Positions 12,261-23,934 of a stretch of 64,000 nt of DNA are shown in pieces. The position numbers were made by a program, and so were the translations under genes. The notes below the pieces were generated by a model. It had not been told where the DNA came from. It saw only the letters and a list, made by a program, of their open reading frames with translations, and did not search any database. The stretch comes from Sipunculus nudus. Lineage: Eukaryota; Annelida; Sipuncula; Golfingiida; Sipunculidae. Each line of letters begins with the position of its first letter. The stretch's first letter is position 1. The stretch lies in the NCBI GenBank assembly GCA_026874595.1, contig CM049322.1:10188400-10252399 (forward strand), read 5' to 3'.

Positions 12261-13145
12261 GCCCTTTCCTATGATTTGGTTAACAAGGCATCAATCATTG
12301 AAAACAAACTTGATATGCGCTTGTAACAAAAATGTGATTCATAATTTGATATGCATCCATCATTTCATATCATATATGTATATCTACAACCGATGAAGTT
12401 GTGAACCTATTCATCATTTAGAATATCATCATTTTTTTCTCCATCATTATGATCACAATCTTAATCATCATTATTCGTATCTCTGCTCTTAGTTTGTGTT
12501 CATTTCATGTAAGCAAATACTGTGCATTGGTAAGATACTAATGAAGTGTATTCAGCTCCTTACGATAGGTACATGTTTATTTTACCACGGTACCCCAACG
12601 GTTGCACTTAATTATTTTGAGCTATTCGGGTGCTGCCTTTTGTGTAACCCTGATAGACAAAGGACAAAGTGAAGATAAAACCGTTCCCCCGAAGCATACA
12701 TGACAAGGTAAGACCGTAGCGTCTATATCAGCAGGTGATTCAGACAGGTTGAGTGATATCCTTTGCAGAAGGGATGGTCAAAGCAAATATCTCTGTTGAG
12801 TATGTAGAAGGAGTTGCCGTAAGCTCAATCTGCAGGACGGCGTATTTTTCGGTTGAAGTTCCATAAAGTTCTTGCAGATTTTTCTGATGTATTGAAGTTA
12901 CCTACACCATTCTGACATCACCGGTAATAGTTTTAACCTGTCATGTTAACAAGAAAACAGTCTGTCTGTATAACTAGACTGAAGGAGCGTATATATGTCC
13001 TAGTAAGTGGATGTGAAACCCCTCAATGAAACAACAGTATGCAACACAACAAAAAGTCAGTTGCTATCTTCGTGTCTCTAAATTACTCCAAATACTAGAA
13101 TGGCAAACATGTAGATCATGGAAGCTCCACTTATAATGAAGGGAA

Positions 13146-13175
13146 CCCCAACCCCCCACCCCCACCCCCACCCCC
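13146..13175. repeat. Phased C-tracts (G-quadruplex motif on the minus strand)
   Basis: Five C-tracts of 4, 6, 5, 5 and 5 separated mostly by single A residues. The complementary strand meets the four-G-tract quadruplex pattern. The corresponding site in the second copy of the duplication (about 33951-33965) is a plain C run. Confidence 0.7.
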
Positions 13176-13510
13176 AAAGTTACACTTCTGCAGGGTATGT
13201 CTTCCATTGCTTCCACCAACACAAAACTCATAGTGTCAACTTATACAGGTATTGTTCTTTGATTTCCACCAACACAAAATGTAATTCACGATGCTTAGGC
13301 CCGATGATATATGCGATGACTATGGAAGACTGGTCTTTGTAAATGCCACATCGGCTTCAGGTGGTATCATATTGACGAAGAAAAATATAGACGGTGTAGT
13401 CATTTTGTGAGGTCAACATATAACTACTATTCCATGTAGTCACACACATTGCCCATTTTTATGTTATCATAAACAGGTTTAAACTACATAGTTTTACTTG
13501 TGGTATCAAC

Positions 13511-14189
13511 ATAGTGTCTGTGTGACATAAATACATGAGCAACAACAGATGTTGGGTTATTAGTAGCAGAAATTTCCACTGAAACAGCAGAATACTGAAC
13601 ACACGCGGTCAATATAGACTCACAGGAGCAAACACTAAAGGACAGATTTAGTTTAACAGTATATAAAATATCATATCACCTCAATCTGCATTGCTTTGTT
13701 AACGATTGTTTTTTGGGTTTTTTTTTCTGACCTGTAAGCTTTGCCTCATCCCTTCGGCCAGATGTGTGGGGCAGTTGGCTCTCACCATGCAAAAGGAATG
13801 GCGTAATCAGCTAATGATCTCTTTGTGAACTGGTAAAATTAATCATCAATAAAACATTTCTTTTGCTGAAAAGTGTAGGTTTATTTTTAGATAACTCGTT
13901 GTCAAAGGGACATAGCAAATAAACCATTTATCATGAGTAAGAAACTCAGTAGGAGTTAACACAGAAAAATACATTTGCGTTGTATGTAAACGTAATATGC
14001 ATCTATTGGTGAGCATATCAAGATAATAAAATATATTTTGGAATAACTCAGATATGCAGCATTGCAATCAGCAATTTAATCACAAACAAGACATCATTAG
14101 ATCTTGATTTAAAATTAAATATTCAGTGTACACCTATTAACCCATTGTAGCTATGGAACTGTGTTTACTTACGTTTTACCAGCAATGTC
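13511..14189. other. No recognisable feature
   Basis: AT-rich sequence without shared repeats or exon borders that I can support. Confidence 0.4.
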
Positions 14190-14240
14190 CTAAAGCAGGA
14201 TGACAGATGTACTCGGGATGGGTTTCCATACCACCCCAGG
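14190..14240 (-). CDS. Candidate exon 2 of an unrecognised small gene
   Basis: The acceptor is strong: a T/C-rich tract (TTCTCTTTATTTATTC) followed by CATTGCAG. Joined to the phase-0 exon at 14396-14482 it encodes Pro-Gly-Val-Val-Trp-Lys-Pro-Ile-Pro and then a TAG stop at 14192-14190. Alternatively, splicing may continue to a good GTAAGT donor at 14172. In that case another frame (WGGMETHPEYICHPALGHCW) may be the coding one, and it ends at a TAA at 14178-14176. The frame is unresolved. Confidence 0.3.
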   Translation of the reverse strand, partial: PGVVWKPIPSTSVILL

Positions 14241-14395
14241 CTGCAATGTATGAATAAATAAAGAGAACAATTATTATTATTGAAAATTATGATTTTTCAA
14301 AAAAAAAAATAAATAACAATGCAAACAGGAATAAATTATAATACATTTAAATATATAATATAGACATAGCATGTTTTACTTTTAGGTTTGCTTAC

Positions 14396-14482
14396 CTTTT
14401 TCTTCCGGTCTATGATATATGTTCTACCCCACTCTACCTTCTTGATCTTGCGATCACAACAGCAAACATTGAACAACTCCAT
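14396..14482 (-). CDS. Candidate first exon of an unrecognised gene
   Basis: The ATG at 14482-14480 opens 29 codons, Met-Glu-Leu-Phe-Asn-Val-Cys-Cys-Cys-Asp and then a basic stretch ending Asp-Arg-Lys-Lys-Lys. It is followed by donor GTAAGC in phase 0. It could equally be an internal exon, because CATACCAG lies directly before the ATG. The triple cysteine and the clean splice borders are the reasons to list it. I do not recognise the family. Confidence 0.33.
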
Positions 14483-15352
14483 TCTGGTATGGTTTTGACA
14501 GAAATATATACATCTGCTTTAACTTTTTATGTATATCTGTGACCTCAAATATCCGAACAAATGTTATATCCCCCAAATATTTAGGATATTCAAGGTTCTA
14601 CTGTATGTGTTTCTTTTTTTCCAACTATTGCAGAAGACTTGCTTCAGGAAAGCGAACCAATCATATTAAAGTTAACTATAATATTAGGATTATAAATATT
14701 TGGAATAAACAAGGTGATCGCGACAGGGCATTGTTTTTCAAGCGGGCCCATAATGAAAGCTTCAATCCAGAATACCCGGTTCGCTTTTTTAAAAAAAATA
14801 TGAATAGTTATTAAAAATAAGAAAAAGTATCCACAGTGAAAACAAGATAAATCACTATATAAAATTCCATGATTCCATAATATGATACCGCTCCATGGAG
14901 CACCACTTAAAGTAAAAAAAAAAGTTTTGTACTTTGGAAGGGAAACAGATTTTTAATTTAAAATATTTTATTAAATTTATTAACTAATATAAATGAGTCA
15001 AACTGATTATTTTTTTCTGCGGGTAGACGAGGATAAACAATATTATATTTACATTTTTAACATTAATTAAATACTAAAATTAATTCTTAAAATTTAGATG
15101 TATAAAAAGACCAGGTCTTCTTAAAATTGATGAAGGACCTGCAGTTTGGTATGACCTCTCAAAAATCATTAATGGCCAAGTTTAGGCCCCTTGTACCTTG
15201 AACTTGAGCCTATGCAGATACACAGGACTAGGGAGCATGGCAGTCTTAGGAGGAGTTATAGTGACAGTTTGTTACAATGTTACTTTAAACGCATGACCGC
15301 GAGTGTGTTACTGTGTAAGGTGGGGGGGAGGGGGGATTACGTCGTTTGTTTT
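14483..15352. other. No recognisable feature before the element cluster
   Basis: Unique-looking AT-rich sequence. It ends near 15320-15350 with a G-rich patch immediately before the first GTGCGCAC array. Confidence 0.4.
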
Positions 15353-15402
15353 GTGCGCACGACTTATTATTTTGTGCGCACAAGTAATTATTTCGTGCGC
15401 AC
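15353..15402. repeat. GTGCGCAC array A (3 repeats, 21-bp pitch)
   Basis: The octamer starts at 15353, 15374 and 15395, each exactly 21 bp apart, with AT-rich 13-nt linkers. It is the truncated left array of unit 1. Confidence 0.9.
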
Positions 15403-15574
15403 AAGTTTATAAGTCATGTGCAGATATTGTGTCAATTGTGTACGTCAAGGCACAGACGTATGGATATGACTCTGTAGCAATCGACTTAAGTTTCCAAGTA
15501 TCATATAAATGTGGGTATTTGCCTTCATATGTAGAAAAAATGATTATGTGGCTGTGTATCTGACATTAAAATGG

Positions 15575-15577
<3 letters not shown>

Positions 15578-15615
<38 letters not shown>

Positions 15616-15637
15616 GTGTGTGTGTGTGTGCGTGTGT
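15578..15637. repeat. (TA)n-(TG)n compound microsatellite
   Basis: A TA tract followed by TG repeats. The equivalent position in units 2, 3 and 4 also carries a TA tract (20694, 28554, 37039), so it is inherited with the element. Confidence 0.9.
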
Positions 15638-18068
15638 AATTTTACTTTAAATTTAGGTTTCATATTTAAGGAGATTGTAGTTCTCGCGTAATTATGCATG
15701 TAGTTCTCGAGTAATTATGCATGTTTACCATTGGATATAAAAATGCTTGTCCAAAAGGAGACAGTTCGGGAACTTCTGAGGATATTGGATCCTCAGGGTG
15801 TAGAAAACCGACCTCACACCTTAAGAGTATCACAACGGCATAGGCATATACGCATACATATTGATTTGTACCCGGACAAACAATGACCCACCGAGTTATT
15901 GTAGGCTATTTTATTAAGACTTTTTTGTATGTTCTATACAAATTATCATTTATAATATTGTTTTTAATGCCTTGTTTACTTATATGCTGCGTAATTCCCA
16001 CATAATTGTTAATTTCTCTATCCGAGTCAACAAATACTGTATTTCGTTTTGATTTCATTGGCTCAGCTAACATCATGCACTTCAGTGTCCTGATCCATGA
16101 GCCACTTGTTTTCAAAATTGTTAACCAGTGAACGTTAAACTAGAGGACAAAATCCCCCGCCAAATGGTTATGTGAGATATATGTGTTTTGGCTGATATAA
16201 TAGTATGAGAAAATTGACACAACTGCCAAATGTATAAGTGTGAAGTTGACAAAAAATGCATATAACCCGCTCAAGTAAGGAAACTCTTAAGATACACGTC
16301 TTGGTGAATAGAGTTAGATCCCAAATAACTTATCAGGTTATGGGAGAGGCTTACGATACCCTTCCTATTTTAATACGAATTGGGGATGAGTAATACTTGT
16401 TAAAGACATAGCAACGCATATTTAAAAAAAAACTGATAAAAAATCATCCACGTATGGCCAAAACCTAATCAGGATGGGAGACGCGTAAGGTAAAAGGGCA
16501 AGGCTTAATACAGGTGGATATGAGAAAAACAATTGAGATCTGGCTTCGAATATGAGATGTTAAACTTCGATTTAAAAGTCATTTTAAATATGAAAATCAT
16601 TAAGTGCATGCATAACTCATCCCCCGGGGCTGGGGACAATGGCGCTTTTTGTAGGACTATATGTTTTAATGTTGTAATGTTGATTTCTATAATTTTTTAA
16701 GGAATACCTTGTAGCCGTATGTCGATTTAGTCATATATAAAATCTTGGTCCAGAAACATACTACAGGTGGTAATTATTGTGTTTTAACGAAAAGCCATCT
16801 GGGATTATTTTGCTAGCTAACTTTCATTTAAGATGAGATCCAGTGTTTGTTTATTTCCGTTGTCCTTCCGTCCGGTTTTCCGTAAGCAGGGCATAAAGCG
16901 TAAGCGTTATGGTTACGAACTTGATATTAAATGTCAAGTGCCTTTGCGAAATATCTAAACAACAAGGAACAAGGTCACCACGACCTAATTCTTGCTAGCC
17001 ACTGGACAGAAATCTCGTTCCTCCTTTAAAGTCCCCATTAGAAGTCTCCATAAAACTGTGTCATAACCAATAGTATGAATTTACCCAATAAATATGTATA
17101 CCTCCGCCGGTGAGCCACCTATATATGTAGTGGTTATAAGATGAAATCGTTTTTTGAATTTATAGGTTGAAATACGGTGCATACAGTTTAACAATTAGAT
17201 ATTTCTTGGCAGCGCAGATGCCATAGTATCCCCAGACAATTACCCTCCCCCCCCCTTTAAGAATAGCCCCCCCTCCCACCTTCAGCAGCATATATACTGA
17301 CACTTGGCAAGCGATTATGGTTTCTTAAATCTATCAACTTGAGAAACAATATTTTTCACCAAATATGAGGGCCAATATGTTGAATCTCTCTTGAGAAAAG
17401 AGTATAATTTGTTTTATGGAAATGGGAAGGAAGGTGGCGCAACCTTTCTGGTTTATGAGAAAATATTCCAAGATGGATAGACATGCCAAATTTCAGACCT
17501 ATACCTTGAACCACTCCGGAGATATGAGTAATTTCACCCAAAGCACATGTACAGATGGACGCCACACCAAAACGATTGCAGATGGCGCCACCGGTCTTGA
17601 GCCCAAGATGGAGTAGTCCAAGATCTATGGATATACTTATTTTCAGGCCAATAGGACAAACCACTCCTCAGAAAAGGGCATTAATTTATTCTACAAAAAC
17701 GGGTAGGTAGTTGGTGCCACCTGTCTGGTTATGAGAAAATCTTCCAAGATGGATAGATATGCCAAATTTCAGACGTATACCTTGAACCACTCCGGAGATA
17801 TGAGCAATTTTCACCCAAAGCACATGTACTTTGAATACAAGATGGAGGTATCCAAGATCAATGGACATGCTCAATTTCAGCCCAATCTGTCCATTAGTTT
17901 TAGACTTAAAATGCTCACAGTACTGTCAAGTGGCAATGAGAATTAAAGCGCCCGAAAACAAGAAAACGCTGAAGACAAAGCTATCCAAGATCTTCGATCA
18001 ATTTGTTTTTGGACCAATCCATGCATCCCTTATTAAGATATTTATGATTTTGTGTGATATTCACCATG

Positions 18069-19110
18069 TATGGCAATATTCAAGGTCAAGGCCACTCTCA
18101 TAGAAAGGCCATGACCCCAATTTAAATATACATCATTCCCATAACCCATGTATATGCATAATATGAAAGAATTCTGTCCATTAGATTTTAACTTATAATA
18201 CTCACAGTACTGTTAAGTGGCAATGATAGGGGTATTAAACGGCACGAAAACAAGAAAAGGACAATAGGTGGCACCACCAATCTTCCGCAGAAGACAAAGC
18301 TTTCCAAGATATTCGATCAGTTTCTTTTTTAACCAATCCATGCATCCCTTATTGAAATATTTATGATTTTGTGTGATTTTCACCATATATGGCAATATTC
18401 AAGGTCAAGGCCACTCTCATAGGAAAGGCCATGACCCCAATTTATATATACATCATTCCCATAACCCATGTCTATGTATATGCATAATATGAAAGAATTC
18501 TGTCCATTAGTTTTTGACTTATATTGCTCACAGTACTGTTAAGTGGCAATGATAGGGGTATTAAACGGCACAGAAACAGGAAAAGGATAACAGGTGGCGC
18601 CACCAGTTTCCGGTACATGACAACATTATCCAAGATCTTCGGTCAAGTTGATTTTTGACCAATTCATGCATCCCTAATTGAGATATTTATGATTGTTTGT
18701 GATTTTAACCGTATATGGCAATATTCAAGGTCAAGGCCTCTCACATAGAAAGGTCATGACCCCAATTTAAATATACATCATCCCATAACCCATGTCTATG
18801 TATATGCTAAAAAATGAAAAAATTCTGTCCATTAGTTTTTCGTCTTATAATGCTCACAGTACTGTAAAGTGGCAATGATGGGGGTATTAATTGGCAAGAA
18901 ATCAAGAAAAGGATACCAGGTGGCGCCTCCAGTTTCCGGTATGTGACAACACTATCCAAGATCTTCAGTCAAGTTGATTTCTACACAATCCATGCAAGAT
19001 TTTTTAGATATTTAAGACTTTGTGTGAAATTCCCCCAAAATCGACCTATTCAAGTTCAAGGTCACTCTCCTATTTAGGTAATGACCCCATTTTTAATAAG
19101 CGTCGTCCTC
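18069..19110. repeat. ~320-bp internal tandem repeat, about 4 copies
   Basis: The phrase ATTCAAGGTCAAGG and its surroundings recur at about 18078, 18397 and 18724, with a diverged form near 19047, giving periods of about 319-327 bp. Each copy also has a GGTGGC(G/A)CCACC-like site and CATGACCCC. The inverted copy in unit 3 has only about two such repeats, which accounts for its being about 600 bp shorter. Confidence 0.7.
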
Positions 19111-19191
19111 TCACCAATATCTATGCAAATGCCAAGTTTGGTAAAGATCCGTAAAATATTTTTTTTGAGTAATCGCGTCGAAACGAAATCT

Positions 19192-19212
19192 CGGCGGCGG
19201 CGGCGGCGGCGG
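19192..19212. repeat. (CGG)7 trinucleotide repeat
   Basis: Seven CGG units near the right end of the nested element. The same repeat is present at about 22742-22760 (unit 2) and as CCG at about 25273-25294 (unit 3). Confidence 0.9.
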
Positions 19213-19997
19213 AGCGACCGTGCTTAAACCATACTATCCCGACTTTGTCTGGGGATACAATTAATACTCCCATGACCTAGTTTCACAAGTAAAACAAAGT
19301 GTGTGAGATAAAGAATGAAAATGTTAAATATCTGGCCCTGAATTTTTATGAGACCTTGAACATGACACCGTTTCTCAGGGCTATTTATTAATTCTTCACT
19401 TTTGGTAAGATCTATTTTCACATGTTAAATTAAGTCACTTTGATATCATTTCTGCATGTTATCAGATAAAATGTCCATTAGACGTGAACTTTCATCACTA
19501 CAATCGCTTATAATGATGTCTAATTTGCACAAGTTTGGCTATTTATCCCTGCTCGTTGTGCTCCGAAATCATGATTTACACCATCGATACAAAATGTAAC
19601 ATTCTACAAGTTTTTATATCAATATCATAAACACATCGCATGATCTGATTAAACTTAAAAACACTTCTCCTGAGCTATTTCCATTGAGGTATTTATGTCG
19701 CCATGACCTCACATGCATGGTCATATATAAAATATGTCTGTCTGTCTGTCTGTATGACCAATTCTTTTACAGCATACCGTTATGCTCATAACAGACAGTC
19801 GGTCGTGGCCCTCAAACTTAATGCTGGTAACTGAATGGCCAGCTACTGTAACTGTGGCTGGTCTTGAAACATGAAACATATTGACGTGTCAACTATCTAC
19901 TATAGAACTCCTGGACAATAATTATTATCTTAGCAATATATATTTAAACAAACCTGCGAGGAACACCAAGATAATTTTGCTGTGTATTTTGACTTTG

Positions 19998-19998
<1 letters not shown>

Positions 19999-20039
<41 letters not shown>

Positions 20040-20048
20040 GTGTGTGTA
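19999..20048. repeat. (TC)-(CA)-(TA)-(TG) compound microsatellite
   Basis: Compound dinucleotide tract of about 50 bp in unit 1. Related tracts lie at the matching places in unit 2 (23339) and unit 3 (24450). Confidence 0.9.
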
Positions 20049-20204
20049 TATTAAATAGTGACAGGAATTCCCCCACTCGATGTATACTGGTATAGTATTG
20101 TTCCAGACCTATGTTTACAACTTATAGGTGAGATGGAGCCATATGCGCCTGTGCCTTGACGGACAAAATTGACATAATGCCTCGTTTACAACACTTATTA
20201 ACTC

Positions 20205-20484
20205 GTGCGCACAAAATAATAACTCGTGCGCACAAAATAATAAGTCGTGCGCATTAAATAATAACTCGTGCGCACAAAATAATTAGTCGTACGCACGAAA
20301 TAGTAAGTTGTGCGCACAAAAAAAGAAGTCGTGCGCACAAAATAATAAGTCGTGCGCACGAAATAGTAGTTGTGCGCACAAAAAAAGAAGTCGTGCGCAC
20401 AAATTATTAAGTCGTGCGCACAAAAGAATAAGTTGTGCGCACGAAATAATAAGTTGTGCGCACAAATTAATAAGTCGTGCGCAC
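20205..20484. repeat. GTGCGCAC array B (14 repeats, 21-bp pitch)
   Basis: The first octamer is at 20205 and the last at 20477. That is 272 bp for 13 intervals, i.e. 21 bp each with one 20-bp interval. Linkers are AAAATAATAAGTC-like. A few cores are mutated (GTGCGCAT, GTACGCAC). The array ends 44 bp before the CCGTA terminus of unit 1. Confidence 0.92.
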
Positions 20485-20691
20485 GAGATAAAAATTTTTT
20501 TTACTCATGTCCCTAACAGGGCTCCGTAGTCATGTGCGGATATTGTGTCAAATGTCTACATGAAGGCACAGACGCATGGATATGACTCTGTAGCAGTCGA
20601 CTTAAGTTTCCAAGTATCATATAAAATGTGGGTATTTGCCTTCATTTGTAGATAAAGTGGTTATGTGGCTGTTTATCTTGCATTAAAATTG

Positions 20692-20818
<127 letters not shown>

Positions 20819-21862
20819 GTGTGTGCGTGTGTGTAATTTTACTTTAAATTTAGGTTTCAAATTTAAGGAAATTGTAGTTCTCGCTGAGAAGCATAGAGCA
20901 ATTGTGCATGTTTACCATTGGATATATAAAAAAAAAGCCTGTCAAAAAAGGAGACAGTTTGGGAACTTGGGGATATTGGATCCTCAGGGTGTAGAAAACC
21001 GACCTCACACCTTAAGAGTATCATGACAGCGTCAGTATTTCGTTAAAAGACTGGACTATCTTTTGGCCAATTGGCATAGGCGCATACATACTGATTTGTA
21101 CCCGGACAAACAGTGACCCTCCGAGTTATCTTAGGCTATTTTATTAAGACTATTTTGAATGTTGTTTACAAATTATCATGTTTATAATGTTGTTTTTAAT
21201 GCCTTGTTTATTTATATGTTGCGTAATTCCCACATAATTCTTTATTTCGTAATCCGAGTCAACAAATACTGTATTTCATTTTGATTTCATTGGCTCAGCT
21301 AACATCATGCACTTCAGTATCCTGACCCATGATCCACTTATTTTTAAAATTTTTTATACCAGAACAGTGCAGATGGACGCCACGAAAAAACGATTGCAGA
21401 TGGCACAACCAGTCTTGAGAAAAAGATGGAGGAGTCCAATATCTATGGATATGCACACTTTCAGGCCAATAGGTCAAATCACTCATCAGAACAACTTCGG
21501 AGATAAAAGCAATTTTTACCCTAAGCACATGTACTTTGAATACAAGATGAAGGTATCCAAGATCAATGCACATGCACAATTTCAGCCCAATCTGTCCATT
21601 CGTTTTAGACATAATGCTCACAGTACTGTCTAGTGGCAATGATGAGAATTAAAAGGCCCGAAAACAAGAAAAGGACAGAAGGTGGCGCCACCTGTCTTCC
21701 GCAGAAGACAAAGCTATCCAAGATCTTCGGTCAATTTGTTTTTAGGACCAATCCATGCATCCCTAATTGAGATATTTACGATTCAATATTCAAGGTCAAG
21801 GCCACTCTCATAGGGAAGGCCTTGACCCAAATTTTAATATACATCATTTCCATAACCCATGT

Positions 21863-22228
21863 CTCTTGTAATGGAACCTTATATCAACAGATCACGTATG
21901 CGTGATGAACATTAATTTTGTCAAGGAGATAAAAAAAAATCAGATTCTGTAACAGTAGGCAGCGTGAAATGTCTAAGGGAATGAATTAAGAAGTCAGTGG
22001 TTTTTTGTTAACAAATAACTATAATTTATTCTTAAAGCAACCCTAACATTACAATACACTAAATCAGTACAATTATACAGTAAAATAAACAAAGTACACA
22101 GTACCTGGCTACCACCACTGCCACAGCGATAAGTCCTTTAAAATGTATAAGCCGGATGAAAAGTCCACACAAACTCTCTCGGAGAATAACAGTCCAACGT
22201 AAAGCTCTTGTAACAATCCAGAAAGTAA
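21863..22228. other. Foreign ~366-bp insert in unit 2
   Basis: At the matching place in units 1 and 3 the sequence runs continuously from CCATAACCCATGTCT. Here it is interrupted by sequence unrelated to the rest of the window, with A/T-rich runs and an AGTACACAGTACCTGGCTACC segment, before unit sequence returns at about 22229. It may be a short transposon or filler; I see no clear terminal repeats. Confidence 0.5.
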
Positions 22229-23334
22229 ATTTGATTTTATGTGATTTTCACCATATATGACAATATTCTAGGTCAAGGCCACGCTCAAAGGAAAGGTCAT
22301 GACCCCAATTAAAATATACATCATCCAATAACCCATGTCTATGTATATGCATAATATAAAAGAAATATGTTCATTAGTTTTTGACTTATAATGCTCACAG
22401 TACTATTAACTAGCAATGATGGGTGTATTAAACGCCACGAAAACAAGAAAAGGATAACAGGTGGCGCCACCAGTTTCCGGTATGTGACAACACTGTCCAA
22501 GATCTTCGGACAAGTTGATTTTTGGATCAATCTATGCATGATTTCTTGAGATATTTTAGAATTTGTGTGATATCCCCCCCCAAAAAAAAGGCCCTATTCA
22601 AGGTCAAGGTCACCCTCCTATTAAAGGTCATGACCCCATTTTAAACAGGCTTCGTCCTCTCACCCATATCTATGCACAAGTAAAGTTTGGTAAAGATCCG
22701 TAAAATATATCTGAGTTATCGCGTCCAAACAAAATCCCCCTCGGCGGCGGCGGCGGCGGCGCGACCGTGCTTAAACCATATTATCCCGACTTTGTCTGGG
22801 GATATAAATAATAGTCCCATGACCTAGTTTCACAAGTATAACAAAGTTACATTTAGCCTGTGTGATAAAGAATGAAAATGTTAAACATCTGGCCCTGAAT
22901 TTTTATGAGACCTTGATTTACACCATCGATACAAAATGTATCATTCTACAATGTTTGATATCACTTTCATAACAACATCTCATGATCTGATAAAAATTAT
23001 ATACACTTTTCTCCTGAGCTACCTCCATTGTCGTATTTATGTCTCCATGACCTCACATGCATGGTCATATGAAAAGATGTCTGTCTGTCTGTCTGTATGA
23101 CCAATTCTTTTACAGCATACCGTTTTTCTCATAAGAGACGGTCGGTCGTGGCCTTCGATCTTAATGCTGGTAATTGAATGACCAGCTAAGTGTGGCTGGC
23201 CTTGAAACAAGAAACATGCTACGTGTCAGCTATTTACTATAGAACTCCTGGACAATAATTATTATCTTAGCAATATATAGTTAAACAAACCTGCGATGTA
23301 CATCAAGATAATTTTGCTGTGTATTTTGACTTTG

Positions 23335-23338
<4 letters not shown>

Positions 23339-23387
<49 letters not shown>
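23339..23387. repeat. (TA)n microsatellite
   Basis: Pure TA tract of about 48 bp in unit 2. Confidence 0.9.
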
Positions 23388-23390
<3 letters not shown>

Positions 23391-23513
23391 TAGTGACAGG
23401 AATTCCCCCACTGTATGTATGTATAGTATTGTTCCATATGCGCCTGTGCACTGATGGACAAAATTCACATAATACCTCGTTCTCACCACTTATAAACTCG
23501 TGTGTTATAAGTT

Positions 23514-23647
23514 GTGCGCACAAAATAATAAGTCGTGCGCACGATGTAATAAGTCATGCGCACAAAATAATAAGATGTGCGCACAAAATAATAAGTTGTG
23601 CGCACGAAATAATAAGTTGTGCACACAAAATAATAAGTCGTGCACAC
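23514..23647. repeat. GTGCGCAC array C (7 repeats, 21-bp pitch)
   Basis: Core starts run from 23514 to 23640, 126 bp = 6 x 21. The last cores are GTGCACAC variants. The array ends 42 bp from the unit 2 terminus at 23689. Confidence 0.92.
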
Positions 23648-23689
23648 GAGATAAATATTTTTTTCTCATGTCCTCAACGGGGCTCCGTA

Positions 23690-23891
23690 CGAGATAACAT
23701 CTCGAGATCTCGACATAGAATTTCGCAAAAAAAAAAATTTAGGAAGCAAAAAAAAAAAAAAAAATTTAGAAAGCAAAAAAAAAAAAATTTTAGGAAGCAA
23801 AAAAAAAATTTGTAGGAAGCAAAAAAAAAAATTTTAGAGATGTTTTCTCGAGATCACGAGATAAATATTTTTTTTTCTGTGTCCTAGATCC
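23690..23891. repeat. 202-bp spacer between inverted units, TCTCGAGAT-type
   Basis: Starts with ACATCTCGAGATCTCGAC, continues with about four A-rich repeats built on AGGAAGC plus an A run, and ends with TCTCGAGATCACGAGATAAA, a T-run and CTGTGTCC. The last part resembles the unit terminus (GAGATAAATA, T-run, CATGTCC). A related TCTCGAGAT element is at 44335-44512. The spacer is the axis of the large inverted repeat. Confidence 0.6.
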
Positions 23892-23934
23892 TACGGAGCC
23901 CCATAAGGGTCATGAGTAAAAAAATATTTATCTC

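Larger units (their letters stand above)
9124..13510. repeat. 4.4-kb dispersed direct duplication, copy 1
   Basis: Collinear with 29863-34338 over about 4.4 kb, with scattered substitutions and small indels. Homology starts near the T-rich motif at 9124 and stops abruptly at about 13510, just after a shared run reading GTTATCATAAACAGG. No intact coding frame is present. A roughly 120-bp part (about 10673-10795) occurs a third time at 47043-47160, and an inverted relative of the part at 11280-12260 is at 35000-36080. The block is therefore composed at least partly of dispersed repeat families. Confidence 0.85.
17226..19258 (+). mobile_element. Nested element with GTATCCCCAGACAA terminal inverted repeats
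   Basis: Bounded by GTATCCCCAGACAA at 17226-17239 and its exact complement at 19245-19258, so it has 14-bp terminal inverted repeats and spans 2.03 kb. Inside are a C-rich patch, degenerate segments containing GGTGGCGCCACC, about 320-bp tandem repeats and a CGG repeat near the right end. Unit 3 holds an inverted 1.43-kb version at 25228-26661, unit 2 keeps only the right part, and the older unit 4 lacks this segment. No coding frame is evident. The superfamily is unknown. Confidence 0.65.
15353..20528 (+). mobile_element. Unit 1 of a large element with GTGCGCAC subterminal arrays
   Basis: About 5.2 kb, homologous over its length to unit 3 (23892-29085, inverted). Its left end has only three array repeats and no TACGGAGCCCC terminus, so it is truncated there. 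The right end has a 14-repeat array followed by a T-rich run, ACTCATGTCC and GGGCTCCGTA. Landmarks shared with the other units include TA microsatellites, the phrase GGATCCTCAGGGTGTAG near 15790, a 16.1-17.2 kb segment, the nested element at 17226-19258 and a GTCT-repeat patch at 19740. No transposase-like frame is visible, so it is non-autonomous or the coding part is lost. Confidence 0.75.

Noticed and set aside
17356-18103. Several open frames on both strands, 60-100 codons, similar to frames at 21.3, 25.7 and 26.3 kb
   Set aside because: They are open because the nested element's repeats lack stops by chance. Frames differ between copies, and no domain or codon conservation is seen.
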